DNA of 64,000 bases, from contig DUEN01000004.1 of assembly GCA_011176545.1 (NCBI GenBank), positions 1 to 64,000 on the forward strand. Direction: 5' to 3'. Position 1 is the stretch's first letter. Each line of letters begins with the position of its first letter. The notes under the pieces are model-generated. The model had not been told where the DNA came from. It made no database searches and saw only the letters and a program-made list of their open reading frames with translations. The translations under genes were made by a program, and so were the position numbers. This document shows, one piece after another, positions 1-12,304 of the stretch. This DNA is from Caldilineae bacterium (lineage in GTDB: Bacteria; Chloroflexota; Anaerolineae; DUEN01).

Positions 1-112
1 TTAACCGGACTTGGGAAGATACTCAATGTTTGATGAAATGGGCTCCAAATCCCAGTTCACACGGCTCCGAATTTTTAGATGCCTCGAAGGGTTCTTCGTC
101 GCTCTCTCTGCC

Positions 113-238
113 TTAGAGCGTGTCTGAGAATCCCCTTGTTGAGACGGCGGCGGTTAAAAACGCGCCGTCTGGATGGCTCTGGTACCCAGGCACTGGCTAA
201 AAGCCCGGTGCCTGACCATCATTCAGATACGCTTCTAG
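113..238. repeat. MITE-like three-hairpin element, copy 1
   Basis: Imperfect terminal inverted repeats tagagcgtgtctgagaat / attcagatacgcttcta, with two internal hairpins (gacggcg..cgccgtc and caggcac..gtgcctg). Closely related to 24436-24557. Confidence 0.7.
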
Positions 239-288
239 CCCTTACACCCCGGTCGATCGCTATAATACGTCTCACTGCGAGACTTCCG

Positions 289-317
289 TTGACTTGTGCG
301 GACAATTTGGGTATACT
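289..317 (+). promoter_or_regulatory. Sigma70-type promoter TTGACT-17-TATACT
   Basis: Spacing of exactly 17 nt, upstream of the CDS starting at 642. Confidence 0.5.
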
Positions 318-641
318 AACCTTAGCCCTGCCATGGGGTTGAGCCCGGTTGTCACGAGGGCCGATTGCGCCTCTGCATGAGCCCCATCCATGGCCCGTCC
401 TGTACGACATCGTTTCACATAAGCCGGCCGCTCATTGAACACGTGTAGACCCCGGATGAAATCTCCATATATCGCGTGAGAATCGTCGAGTGCCCGGATA
501 CACATTGTGAGGTCGCGGCACACTCCGCTATGGTGACACCTCAAGAACGCCACAACGCTATATACGCTGTCCGAGCCAAGCTCACCCCCTATGAAGGGCC
601 CATCGGCGACAAGTGGGTCCTACCAGAGAAAGGGGGGACAG

Positions 642-3584
642 ATGAAAAGGTATACGGCGCGTTTAAAATACCTTGGTCTTCTGTTCGCCTTGGGGGCGTT
701 GACGGCTGCGATGTCTCTCTTGAGCCTCACCATCGTGACGGCTAATGAGCGCCCCCTGATCGTGAGCAGGTGGCTCACCACGACGCCGGTGATCGACGGG
801 GTGATCTCAAACACCGAGTGGCAGGATGCGACCCTGATCGACATCAGCTCAGGCGGCAAGGAGGCCTACGCTTACTTCAAGAACGACGGGAATTGGTTAT
901 ACGTAGCCATCGATGCCGTGTTTAACGAGGCGTACCAAAGCGACCCCGGTCTACCCTGGGATGAGGTGAGAATCTTCTTCGACGCGGGCGATGACGGCAA
1001 CTTACTATTTGACTGGCGTCTCATATTCGGGGCTCCGACAAGGAAGGGAGAGGCTGAGGCACTTCGGATCTTAGGCGCCTGTTCATTCACGGGGGTAGAA
1101 GGCGGGTTAGGCGCGGTCAACGACGCGGCCGGGCATGTACAGTACGAGTTGAAGATCCCCTTATATGTCAACATGGCTCCATTGGTAGGCGGTCCGGGTG
1201 AGACAACAGGCATGGTGATCGCCGTGAACGATGGGTGTGGCTTTGGCGGATGTCGTAACGTGCTCCTATATCCAGGTGACGCAAACGTGTATTATACATG
1301 CGGGAATGACCAAGAGGTCGTCCAGACCTGGGCTCTCTTGCGATTAAGCACACCGATGGTACAGAGCGGATGCTATGACATAACCTATGACGCTCATCTG
1401 GATGATCGCTACGATATAGAGCCGGGATGCACTTACTATGAGGGAGACTACGATATCCACAGGGTGGGAGCCACGTGTGATGATGCCTACCTCTACTTCC
1501 TGTGGGAGATCGAGGGAGCTGTAGGTCAGCCATCCGATGCCAACTTTCTCTTTTGGGCCTATCTGGATGCCGACGACGACGCCTCCACTGGTTGGATAGG
1601 GGCCGAATATCTCGTTCACTTTGCCATGCAGGACGGCCATCTTCGCAGCGACTGGTCGGGGCTCTTCGATGCAGCCGCAGGTGAATGGCCTCCCCGGCAG
1701 ATTTATAGCCTGACCGAGGACGATTATTGCATCTGGGGATCTTACATTGAGGTCAAGGTGCCCAAATCCTACGTTCGGTCCTATGGCACGGACATCAACG
1801 TCTGGATGGGGGTGGATGTGAACGCCTTTGGGCCGGGCAGCATATGCATGGATGAGGTGGATGCGTTCTATATTCCCGCCGGATGCGCCATCCCCCCCAC
1901 CACGCCGACCAGCACACCTCCGCTAACCCCTACTTCCACGCCTACGGCGACCCCATCTCCTACCCCTACCCCGACGGCCACGCCGACGGCAACCAACACA
2001 CCTACGCCCATGCCCGGAGTACATGGCATGGTCTATGTAAGGGATAGGGGGCATCCATTGAAAAATGTGAGGGTGTCGTTGTGCCGGTCAACCGAGTCAA
2101 CCGAATGCGACATGACCAACACCGATGAGAACGGGGAGTATGCCTTCGAGAAGTCATTAAACGGTCAATTCACACTCGAGGTGCTTTTGGGACATGGGTC
2201 TGGTGATACGCACTATTTCCAGGTACGGTATAAAGATAGTGGCCCTCGGGTTTGGGTGCGGACACAGCCCTTCTCGATGAGACCAGGGGAATCGAAGACT
2301 ATAGACATCGATTTTGCCGATCAGAACCTCGATTCCTGCGTTGACCCTAAAGATAGGACGGATGATCTGGCCTTCATATACTTCTATGTTAAGCAGGCCT
2401 TCGACTTCATGAGCAGCGAATTGAGGAGGGTGCCGACGTACAACATGCCTTTGAAAGTCTATGGCTATTCCACAGCGTGCTCTCCTCCGGACAGGAGCTG
2501 CTATATGTGGGGTGATACCTTCGCAGAGGTGCACATCTCCGTAGATGACTCTCAGGTCGGCTCTGCTTACCCGCCCATAGCATGGCATGAGACCTTCCAC
2601 CACTTGATGCAAGACGCCATCACGATCCCTCCCCGGGGAGAGGGGAACACGAATCATGGAGGGTACGCCAACAGCAGTACCTCGGACTCTTGGGCCGAGG
2701 GATGGGCTGAATTCTGGCCCGTGGTCCTTAATCATCATGTGAACCCGACCGATCCATATCCATATGTGTATCGCACCGGCGTGAGCTTTGAGCAGAACTG
2801 GAAGGCTTGGGACAGGCAGACAGGTTCGGGCGGAAGGGATATATACCGTGAGGATTTCGCCGTCGCTAGCCTTCTGTGGGATCTCTACGATGATTGGGCT
2901 TATAAGCACGCCGATTGTGGTATGTTGACCTGGGTTTGTCGTGATACAGACTACTGTGATTATATAGACTTAAACACTTCGCAGATTTGGCAAGTGATCG
3001 GCATGACCGACACGAACCAACTTCGCGATATGAAGGATGTCTATGACGCTCTGGTGGAAGGCGGCGTCGGTCAAAAGGACTATGATAACGACGGTATGAA
3101 CGATCTGGACGAGCTCTTCGTGTTACATGGCTTCTTCGCGGACACGAACGACAACTGCATGTATGATCCCGGGGAAGAGATCGGCAGGGCGGCCGACAGG
3201 GCACGCCCAGGCCGACGGAGACCGCCACGCGTCCCCGGAGCCTACCTTAAGCTGAATTTCCGAGATCCTGACGGCCGTCCTGTAGGCGACAACAAACTAC
3301 ATATAGAGGTCATCTATCCGTCTCCCCACGAGTACTTCAACTACGCTTACCAGATCGAGGTCCCACAGGCGACAGGGGCCCTGGTATATCTGGAGTTACC
3401 ACCGGAATCCGTCTCTTGCTCAGTACACATCCATCCGGAGAACGGCCGCCCAAGCACTGACCTCACCATGAGCAACGCCGATTACTGGCAAGCCGTGCGG
3501 ACCTCAACCACCGGTTACGCCATCGAGCATACCTTCATCGTTGAGCACAAGACCCTCATCTACTTGCCTCTTATCATGAGGTGA
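642..3584 (+). CDS. Secreted multidomain protein: CBM9/DOMON-like N-terminal region, TP-rich linker, carboxypeptidase-regulatory-like domain, putative HExxH metallopeptidase domain
   Basis: Signal-peptide-like start MKRYTARLKYLGLLFALGALTAAMSLL; PVIDGVISNTEWQDA; long PTPT linker; GVHGMVYVRDRGHPLKNVRV; HETFHHLMQ followed by SWAEGWAEFW; ends YLPLIMR. Start moved from 591 to the internal ATG after a purine-rich RBS. Confidence 0.7.
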   Translation: MKRYTARLKYLGLLFALGALTAAMSLLSLTIVTANERPLIVSRWLTTTPVIDGVISNTEWQDATLIDISSGGKEAYAYFKNDGNWLYVAIDAVFNEAYQSDPGLPWDEVRIFFDAGDDGNLLFDWRLIFGAPTRKGEAEALRILGACSFTGVEGGLGAVNDAAGHVQYELKIPLYVNMAPLVGGPGETTGMVIAVNDGCGFGGCRNVLLYPGDANVYYTCGNDQEVVQTWALLRLSTPMVQSGCYDITYDAHLDDRYDIEPGCTYYEGDYDIHRVGATCDDAYLYFLWEIEGAVGQPSDANFLFWAYLDADDDASTGWIGAEYLVHFAMQDGHLRSDWSGLFDAAAGEWPPRQIYSLTEDDYCIWGSYIEVKVPKSYVRSYGTDINVWMGVDVNAFGPGSICMDEVDAFYIPAGCAIPPTTPTSTPPLTPTSTPTATPSPTPTPTATPTATNTPTPMPGVHGMVYVRDRGHPLKNVRVSLCRSTESTECDMTNTDENGEYAFEKSLNGQFTLEVLLGHGSGDTHYFQVRYKDSGPRVWVRTQPFSMRPGESKTIDIDFADQNLDSCVDPKDRTDDLAFIYFYVKQAFDFMSSELRRVPTYNMPLKVYGYSTACSPPDRSCYMWGDTFAEVHISVDDSQVGSAYPPIAWHETFHHLMQDAITIPPRGEGNTNHGGYANSSTSDSWAEGWAEFWPVVLNHHVNPTDPYPYVYRTGVSFEQNWKAWDRQTGSGGRDIYREDFAVASLLWDLYDDWAYKHADCGMLTWVCRDTDYCDYIDLNTSQIWQVIGMTDTNQLRDMKDVYDALVEGGVGQKDYDNDGMNDLDELFVLHGFFADTNDNCMYDPGEEIGRAADRARPGRRRPPRVPGAYLKLNFRDPDGRPVGDNKLHIEVIYPSPHEYFNYAYQIEVPQATGALVYLELPPESVSCSVHIHPENGRPSTDLTMSNADYWQAVRTSTTGYAIEHTFIVEHKTLIYLPLIMR

Positions 3585-3619
3585 CACATACTGAGTGTGC
3601 GGTCAAATCGCTCTATTAC

Positions 3620-3687
3620 TGATCTTCGCTCAGATAAAGCAACATAGGAATTCTGCCTTCCGTAGGGGCGACGCATGCGTCGCCCTC
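3620..3687. repeat. Palindrome-family element with linker A
   Basis: tgatcttcgctcagataaagcaaca (linker A) followed by gtaggggcgacgcatgcgtcgccc. Confidence 0.65.
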
Positions 3688-3730
3688 GGGTAGATATCAT
3701 GAGACCTTAATCTGTTGAGGAGGTCACGAG

Positions 3731-4282
3731 ATGCGACGTGTCTTGTGGATATCCTTGCTTCTCCTCTTGAGCTTCTTGACCGCGTGTGCGAAGCCTTCAC
3801 CCACGCCTTCGCCCGAGCTGCCGTCATTTCCTTTAAACAGCGCGGCTTTCGAATACGGACAGCCTATCCCGCGCCGATACACCTGTGACGGGGATGACGT
3901 CTCCCCGCCACTACGATGGGAGGATCCCCCGGAGAACACCCGTAGCTTCGCCCTCATCGCCGATGATCCGGACGCGCCGGCCGGCACCTGGGTCCACTGG
4001 GTGCTCTACAATATCCCGGCCGACGCGCGCTCCCTCCCAGAAGCGCTCCCACCCGACCCGGAGCTGCCCGATGGCAGCCGGCACGGCCGCAATAGCTGGG
4101 GCCGCCCCGGGTACGGTGGGCCCTGTCCCCCCAGCGGCACTCACCGCTATTTCTTCAAGCTCTATGCCCTGGATACGACCCTGGATCTGCCGCCCGAGGC
4201 GGACAAAAAGCAGCTCCTTAAGGCGATGGAAGGACACATCCTGGCTCAGGCAGAGCTCATGGGCACCTACGGACGTCAATAG
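3731..4282 (+). CDS. YbhB/YbcL (PEBP, Raf kinase inhibitor-like) family lipoprotein
   Basis: Lipobox LSFLTAC; YTCDGDDVSPPLRWEDPPENTRSFALIADDPDAPAGTWVHWVLYNIPAD is PEBP-typical. Confidence 0.92.
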   Translation: MRRVLWISLLLLLSFLTACAKPSPTPSPELPSFPLNSAAFEYGQPIPRRYTCDGDDVSPPLRWEDPPENTRSFALIADDPDAPAGTWVHWVLYNIPADARSLPEALPPDPELPDGSRHGRNSWGRPGYGGPCPPSGTHRYFFKLYALDTTLDLPPEADKKQLLKAMEGHILAQAELMGTYGRQ

Positions 4283-4337
4283 AGGCATTGCCCTCCTCCC
4301 CGCGCGGGTGGTCAACTATACGTAACCGCGCGGGCCT

Positions 4338-4366
4338 TTGTCAATCAAATGGAATGTTGGTATAAT
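4338..4366 (+). promoter_or_regulatory. Sigma70-type promoter TTGTCA-17-TATAAT
   Basis: ttgtca at 4338, tataat at 4361, 17 nt spacer, about 48 nt upstream of the CDS at 4414. Confidence 0.7.
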
Positions 4367-4413
4367 GCGACGAACGACGTCCCGGGTCGGCCTTCGCTCG
4401 CCGGAGCAATCCC

Positions 4414-4998
4414 GTGATCGAGAGCATTGACAATCGGTTATATATCATCGGAAAGCCGCCCGAGCCTACCCGCTCCGTTCTGCGGGACTTATTCGTACGT
4501 CTGGCTCAGGAAGCGGGTGGCACGCCTAATCCCGAGCCGCGATTGACGATCCAGGCCATCTATGGCCTCCACCTGGCCGAGGTGGTGCAAGAGCGGGTGG
4601 AGACGGTTGTACGTGATCTACCTCCGATCCACGTTCGCGCCAGCGGCCTCATCGCCTTCGCCTTGCGCACGCCGCATCAACGCCTGGTGATCCCGGTGGA
4701 GAAGACGCCCGCCTTGCGCTATATCTATCAGGTCATCGCTGAAGAGGTGGAGAGCCTTGGCGTGCCGACGCAGCCCTTCGACCTGGAAACCTGGCAGCCG
4801 CATATGACGGCCGTCGAGGGGGACTGGGAAGACGCAGAGGCCGTCGCTCGCCAGCTGGCTCCTCAAGTGCCGGAGATCCAGTTCCTCATCGATCGGCTAT
4901 GGATGAGCGTGTTGCGGGCACCCGGGACGTGGATGGAACTGGGCATCTGGCCCTTGAGAGGGAGGCTACCGGATGAGCATCCCGATCGCGGGACGTGA
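4414..4998 (+). CDS. 2H phosphoesterase / 2'-5' RNA ligase-like protein
   Basis: Size and layout fit; second HxT-like motif WQPHMTAV; first motif position reads RLTI. Confidence 0.5.
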   Translation: MIESIDNRLYIIGKPPEPTRSVLRDLFVRLAQEAGGTPNPEPRLTIQAIYGLHLAEVVQERVETVVRDLPPIHVRASGLIAFALRTPHQRLVIPVEKTPALRYIYQVIAEEVESLGVPTQPFDLETWQPHMTAVEGDWEDAEAVARQLAPQVPEIQFLIDRLWMSVLRAPGTWMELGIWPLRGRLPDEHPDRGT

Positions 4999-6755
4999 GG
5001 GTGAAGCAAGCCATGGACCAGGCGCCCAGTAACAAACAGGTCGCCGCGCTGCTACGCCGGATCGCTGGCATCCTGGATATCCAGGGCGAGAATCGCTTCA
5101 AGGTCATGGCCTATCGGCGGGCGGCCGATAACATCGAGGCCCTGCCGCGAGACCTGGCTGACTATTGGCGGGAGGGACGGCTGCGTGAGATCCCCGGGAT
5201 CGGTGAGGCGCTGTCGGAGAAACTGGACGAGCTCCTCCGCACCGGTCGCATGAGCTACCTGGAGGAGCTGGAGCAGCAGGTCCCGCCCGGCGTCGTGGAG
5301 ATGTTGGAGATCCCAGAGGTCGGGCCTAAGACGGCCCGCCTGGTATGGGAGAGACTGGGAATCACTTCCATCGAACAGTTGCGGGAGGCTGCCGAGACGG
5401 GGCGGCTTCGCCAACTGCCCGGCATGGGCGCCAAGACGGAACAGCGCATCCTGGCTGGCATCCAGGCACTGACCCACCGCAGCCAGCGCATACCTATCGG
5501 GGAAGCACGCCCGGTCGCGCTCGCCCTACTCAGCGGGTTGAGGGCGTCCGTCTCTTCCCTGGTGAAGACCGCCGTGGCGGGCTCTCTTCGACGTTGGCGG
5601 GAGACCATCGGCGATGTGGATCTGCTGGTTGCCGCCGAGGACCCCGAGCCAGTGATGGAGGCGTTCACCCGGCTCCCAGATGTGGCTGAGGTCATCCTGC
5701 GGGGATCCACGAAGACGTCGATCCGCACCCGGGATGGCCTGCAGGTCGATCTGCGGGTGGTGCCACCGGAGCGCTGGGGTACGGCGCTTCAGTACTTTAC
5801 CGGCTCTCAGGCGCATAACATCGCTCTGCGCGAGCGAGCCCTCAAGCGGGGGCTTAGCCTGAGTGAGTATGCCTTGAAGCGCGAGGATGGGAAGGAGATT
5901 CTTTGCGCCGAAGAGGAGGAGGTCTACGCGGCACTCGAACTGCCGTGGATCCCTCCCGAGCTGCGCGAGAATCGGGGTGAGATCGAGGCGGCCGAAGAGG
6001 GCCGGCTGCCGCGTTTGATCGAGGTCAGCGATCTGGAGGGCGAGCTGCACGCTCATTCGACGTGGAGCGATGGCACCGCCACGATCGAGGAGATGGCCGA
6101 GGCGGCGCGAGCGCGCGGATACCGTTACCTGGTGATCACGGATCATAGCGAGAGCTTGGGCGTTACCGGCGGCCTCACCGTGGAGCGCCTGCGTGAACAG
6201 CGTGCGGAGATCGAGCGTCTCAACAAGCGTTGGTCTGATTTCCGCCTCCTCCATGGCATAGAGGTGGAAATACGCGCGGATGGCACGCTGGATTACCCCG
6301 ACGAGGTATTGGCGGAATTGGATTGCGTTGTGGCCTCGATACACACTGGCTTGCGTCAAGACCGAGAGCAGATCACGGCGCGGGCGTTGGCCGCCGTGCG
6401 CAATCCCCATGTGGATATCCTGGGACATCCATCCGGCCGCCTGTTAGGCCGTCGGGAGGAGAGCGCCGTTGATCTGGAAGTGGTGCTGCAGACCGCCGCT
6501 GAGACTGGAGTGGCCATGGAGATCAACGCGCATCCGTCTCGGCTCGATTTGGATGATGTGCACGTCCGTCGTGCCATCGAGCTGGGCGTCCCCCTGGTCA
6601 TCAACTGCGACGCTCATAGCCCGGCGGACTTTGATCTGATCGAGTACGGCGTGGCAACCGCTCGTCGAGGGTGGGCGGCGCCTGAACATGTGTTGAACGC
6701 GCTTCCGTTAGAGCGCTTGGAGGAGTGGTTGCGTCGCCGTGGCAGTGGAGGCTGA
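4995..6755 (+). CDS. polX: DNA polymerase X family protein with C-terminal PHP domain
   Basis: Helix-hairpin-helix repeats (IPGIGEALSEKLDELL, IPEVGPKTARLVWERLG), GSLRRWRETIGDVDLLVA palm, AHNIALRERALKRGLSLSEYAL, PHP start ELHAHSTWSDGTATIEEMAEAARARGY. Confidence 0.95.
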   Translation: MRVKQAMDQAPSNKQVAALLRRIAGILDIQGENRFKVMAYRRAADNIEALPRDLADYWREGRLREIPGIGEALSEKLDELLRTGRMSYLEELEQQVPPGVVEMLEIPEVGPKTARLVWERLGITSIEQLREAAETGRLRQLPGMGAKTEQRILAGIQALTHRSQRIPIGEARPVALALLSGLRASVSSLVKTAVAGSLRRWRETIGDVDLLVAAEDPEPVMEAFTRLPDVAEVILRGSTKTSIRTRDGLQVDLRVVPPERWGTALQYFTGSQAHNIALRERALKRGLSLSEYALKREDGKEILCAEEEEVYAALELPWIPPELRENRGEIEAAEEGRLPRLIEVSDLEGELHAHSTWSDGTATIEEMAEAARARGYRYLVITDHSESLGVTGGLTVERLREQRAEIERLNKRWSDFRLLHGIEVEIRADGTLDYPDEVLAELDCVVASIHTGLRQDREQITARALAAVRNPHVDILGHPSGRLLGRREESAVDLEVVLQTAAETGVAMEINAHPSRLDLDDVHVRRAIELGVPLVINCDAHSPADFDLIEYGVATARRGWAAPEHVLNALPLERLEEWLRRRGSGG

Positions 6756-6807
6756 ACGTGAGAAGTCGCCTCTTTCGCGTGCTCGTTAAGTTGAGGAGGA
6801 GGCCATC

Positions 6808-7473
6808 ATGACCGATGAATTCCGTCCCTCTTCGTCCCGGCCGAGTGAGGAGTCACCCGAGGAGGCATGGGAGGATACTCCCTTTGAGACAGACGTGGAG
6901 TCCAGCGTAGACGCTGAGCCTACGCCCATGTATGGCCGACCCGCCGAACGCCGCCTGGGTCGAGAGATTCCCTTATGGGCCATCGGGGCGGCCATCCTGG
7001 TGGTCATCGCCGTCCTCGCCCTGTTGGTCTCCATGGTGGGAGGCGGCGAACCCGAGGGTACGCCGACCCCCAACGCGGCCACGGTGGCGTTTCAACAGAC
7101 CATGGAGGCGATGAAGACGCGGGCCGCCACGCCCACGCCGGTGCCGCCGACACCTACGCCCACCCCTACACCTGAGCCGAAGTTGGTGGTCGGCCGGAAG
7201 GCGGTCGTCACCGGCAGCGAACCGGAAGGGCTGCTCCTGCGCGGCGGCCCTGGTCGTGAGAGCCCTGCCCTGGTGATCCTGAAGGATGGGACCATCCTGG
7301 AGTTGTTGCCCAAGCCGGCGAACGTCGCCCAGTATCCCGTTGAGGCGGATGGCTACACCTGGTGGCGCGTGCGGGTTTTGAGCGGCGTCGAGAAGGGACT
7401 CGCCGGCTGGGTCGCCGCCGATTGGTTAGAGCCGATGTCTGAGGAGGCCACACCGGCTTCATCATCTCAATGA
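6808..7473 (+). CDS. Membrane-anchored SH3-like domain protein
   Basis: Single TM (IPLWAIGAAILVVIAVLALLVSMV), PTPTPTPTP linker, C-terminal bacterial SH3-like region. Confidence 0.7.
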   Translation: MTDEFRPSSSRPSEESPEEAWEDTPFETDVESSVDAEPTPMYGRPAERRLGREIPLWAIGAAILVVIAVLALLVSMVGGGEPEGTPTPNAATVAFQQTMEAMKTRAATPTPVPPTPTPTPTPEPKLVVGRKAVVTGSEPEGLLLRGGPGRESPALVILKDGTILELLPKPANVAQYPVEADGYTWWRVRVLSGVEKGLAGWVAADWLEPMSEEATPASSSQ

Positions 7474-7547
7474 TCCTGAACCCTGGACTCGTGGAGGAGC
7501 GCGCTCGCGGGCCTTGGCCCTCGCGGGCGCGTTTGCCCATTGTGTGA

Positions 7548-9596
<2,049 letters not shown>

Positions 9597-9623
9597 GGGA
9601 CGGGGGAGGTTATCAGAACGCAT

Positions 9624-10883
9624 ATGGTAGCGCGTCAACATCGGGTTTCCGAGACCATCGCCCTGAAAGGGCATATCATCGACTCGCTGATCCTGACCCG
9701 GGTGATGGACTCCATCATGGACCTGGGGGGAGATTTCCACGTTGAGGAGATCCGGGTAGGGCGGCATAAGCAGGAGCCCAGCTATGCGCGCCTCCAGGTC
9801 TTCGCGGACAGCGAGCCTCAGATGCGCCAGATCCTGACGACTCTCCAAGAATTCGGCGCTCAGATCATCAACGGCGGCGATGTGCGCACCGAGCCAGCGC
9901 CGATCGATGGGGCCGCTCCTGAGGACTTCTACTCCACTACGAATTTGCCGACACAGGTGCGCCTAAACGGGCGCTGGGTCGATGTGGAAGGCACGGAGAT
10001 GGATCTGGTGATCGTCGTGGATCGGGAGCAGGGGCGGGCCTGGACCTGTCCCATCGCCGATCTCAAGGCCGGCGATCAGGTCGCCGTCGGGCATGAGGGG
10101 ATCCGCGTGTTCCCCATGGAGCGCGAGCGTGAGCAAGAAGTGTTCAGCTTCATGCGCTCGACCGTGTCCTCGGAGCGGCCTAATGCGCTGGCCATCGCCC
10201 AGATCGCCCAGGTCATGCATCAGGTCCGGGAGCAGGGCGGCAGGATCCTGTTCGTGGTCGGCCCGGCCATTATCCACAGCGGCGCGGGGGAGTATCTGGC
10301 CCGCCTCATCCGTGACGGATATGTCCACGTCCTGTTCGGCGGCAACGCCATCGCCGTACATGATGTGGAGTCCCAACTGTATGGGACGTCCCTGGGCATC
10401 GACTTGAAGACCGGGCTGCCGGTGCCTGGTGGACACCGCAACCACATGCGGGCCATCAACGCCATACGTCGGGTCGGGTCGATGGAGAAGGCCGTCGAGG
10501 TCGGATTGCTGCGCTCGGGCGTCATGTACGAGGCGATCCGCCACGGCGTCGAGGTCGTGCTGGCCGGGTCCATCCGGGATGATGGTCCCATGCCGGGCGT
10601 GATCACGGATGTAATCGAGGCCCAACGCCGGATGCGGGCGGCGTTGAAGGGCGTCGAGATGGCCATTATGGTGGCCACGATGCTCCATTCCATCGCCACC
10701 GGGAACCTCTTGCCCGCACACGTGAAGGTCGTGGTCGTCGATATCAACCCCGCGACGGTAACCAAGCTGGCCGATCGGGGGAGCTTCCAGGCCATCGGCA
10801 TGGTCACCGACGCCGAGTTGTTCCTGCGAGAGTTAACGGAAGAGCTGGAACTGTTTCAATCACGAGATCAGTCGAGAGAGTGA
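9624..10883 (+). CDS. TIGR00300-type LOR/SDH conserved-domain protein (putative archaeal-type ornithine cyclodeaminase)
   Basis: ALKGHIIDSLILTRVMDSIMDLGGDFHVEEIRVGRHKQEPSYARLQV and HVLFGGNAIAVHDVESQLYGTSLGIDL resemble this family. Confidence 0.7.
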   Translation: MVARQHRVSETIALKGHIIDSLILTRVMDSIMDLGGDFHVEEIRVGRHKQEPSYARLQVFADSEPQMRQILTTLQEFGAQIINGGDVRTEPAPIDGAAPEDFYSTTNLPTQVRLNGRWVDVEGTEMDLVIVVDREQGRAWTCPIADLKAGDQVAVGHEGIRVFPMEREREQEVFSFMRSTVSSERPNALAIAQIAQVMHQVREQGGRILFVVGPAIIHSGAGEYLARLIRDGYVHVLFGGNAIAVHDVESQLYGTSLGIDLKTGLPVPGGHRNHMRAINAIRRVGSMEKAVEVGLLRSGVMYEAIRHGVEVVLAGSIRDDGPMPGVITDVIEAQRRMRAALKGVEMAIMVATMLHSIATGNLLPAHVKVVVVDINPATVTKLADRGSFQAIGMVTDAELFLRELTEELELFQSRDQSRE

Positions 10884-10908
10884 ACCCCTTCGACGATAGG
10901 TAAGGAAG

Positions 10909-12243
10909 ATGGCTACGAAACAACGCATGCCGGTTCAATGTCCCAATTGTCATATGTCGTTTGTCGCCGAGGTCTATCACATCATCGACGTGGGTAAGGA
11001 GCCCGCCTTAAAGCAGCAATTCCTGGCCGGGCAGCTCAACCAGACCGCCTGTCCCTCCTGTGGCACTCCGATCACGCTGACGGCGCCCATCCTGTATCAT
11101 GACCCGGCCAAGGAATTCCTGGGCGTGTTTGTGCCGCCGCAGGCCAATTTGACCAACCTGGAACAGCAGCAGCGCATAGGCGAGCTGACGAACACATTGA
11201 TGAACTCCCTGCCACCTGAACAGCGCAAGGCGTATCTGCTCCAGCCGAGACAGTTCCTGACCCTGGAGAGCATGGTGGAGGCGATCCTGGAGGCGGACGG
11301 CATCACCCGTGAGATGCTGGACGCCCAGCGAGAGCGCCTGAGCCTGCTTCAGCGCCTGGTTCAGGCCGTGGAAGACGATGAGCGGTTGCGGATCATCGCG
11401 GCCGAGAACGATGAGAAACTGGATGAGGACTTCTTCGCCTTAGCCAGCGCGATGATAGAGAGCGCCGCCGCTCAGGGAGACGCGCACTCGGCCCAACAAT
11501 TGTCCACGTTGCTCAACAAGTTGATGGATATGACCACGCTGGGGCGGCGGATCCGGGCGCAGCAGGAGATCCTGTCCGGGTTGGATGAGAACACGACGCG
11601 CGAGGACATCTTGGAGCGTCTGATCAACGCCAAAGAGGACGCGGCCATCGAAGCCCTGGTAGCCGTGGCGCGCCCCCTCATGGACTATTTCTTCTTCCAG
11701 CAGTTAGCCGAGCGTATCGAGCAAGCCGTGCGGCGTGGGGATCAGGCGGAGGCTCAGCGGCTGAGGGACCTGCGCGATCGGGTGTTGGAGCTCCAGCGCC
11801 AGCAGGATGAGACGATCCGGCAGATCCTCGAGCGAGCCTCTCGGCTACTCCAGGCCGTGTTGGAGAGCGACGACCCGGCGGCCACGCTGCGCGCTAGGAA
11901 GGAGGAGATCAACGAGACGTTCATGAACGTGCTGGCGGCCAACATCGAGGCCGCCGAGCGCCAGGGAGCTATCGGGGCGGTGCGTCGCCTGCGCGAGATA
12001 TGGGAGATGACGTTGAATTTGTTGGAGGAAGATCTGCCCTCCGACTTGCGGCTCCTGAACCGGCTGCTGAGGGCGGAGTATCCCGATGGCACGCGCCAGC
12101 TTCTCATGGAGAACCGGGATGAGCTGGATCAGGAGTTCGTGGAGTCCATGCGGATGATGGCGGAGTCCATGCGAGCGCAGGGTCAGGAGGAGCTGGCCAA
12201 GCGGCTGGACAATATCCGGGCGCAGGCCATGCTCATGATGTAA
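10909..12243 (+). CDS. CpXC domain-containing protein with long helical C-terminus
   Basis: VQCPNCHMSFVAEVYHIIDVGKEPALKQQFLAGQLNQTACPSCG. Confidence 0.8.
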   Translation: MATKQRMPVQCPNCHMSFVAEVYHIIDVGKEPALKQQFLAGQLNQTACPSCGTPITLTAPILYHDPAKEFLGVFVPPQANLTNLEQQQRIGELTNTLMNSLPPEQRKAYLLQPRQFLTLESMVEAILEADGITREMLDAQRERLSLLQRLVQAVEDDERLRIIAAENDEKLDEDFFALASAMIESAAAQGDAHSAQQLSTLLNKLMDMTTLGRRIRAQQEILSGLDENTTREDILERLINAKEDAAIEALVAVARPLMDYFFFQQLAERIEQAVRRGDQAEAQRLRDLRDRVLELQRQQDETIRQILERASRLLQAVLESDDPAATLRARKEEINETFMNVLAANIEAAERQGAIGAVRRLREIWEMTLNLLEEDLPSDLRLLNRLLRAEYPDGTRQLLMENRDELDQEFVESMRMMAESMRAQGQEELAKRLDNIRAQAMLMM

Positions 12244-12276
12244 CGCCCCTGTGAGCGGTACCGCCGTTTTGCAAAA

Positions 12277-12304
12277 GTAGGGGCACAGCATGCTGTGCCC
12301 CTAT
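12277..12304. repeat. Palindrome-family copy
   Basis: gtaggggcacagcatgctgtgcccctat. Confidence 0.7.

Noticed and set aside
1891-2014. Tandem-repeat locus (ccnacgccnac)
   Set aside because: Explained by the TP-rich linker of the secreted protein.
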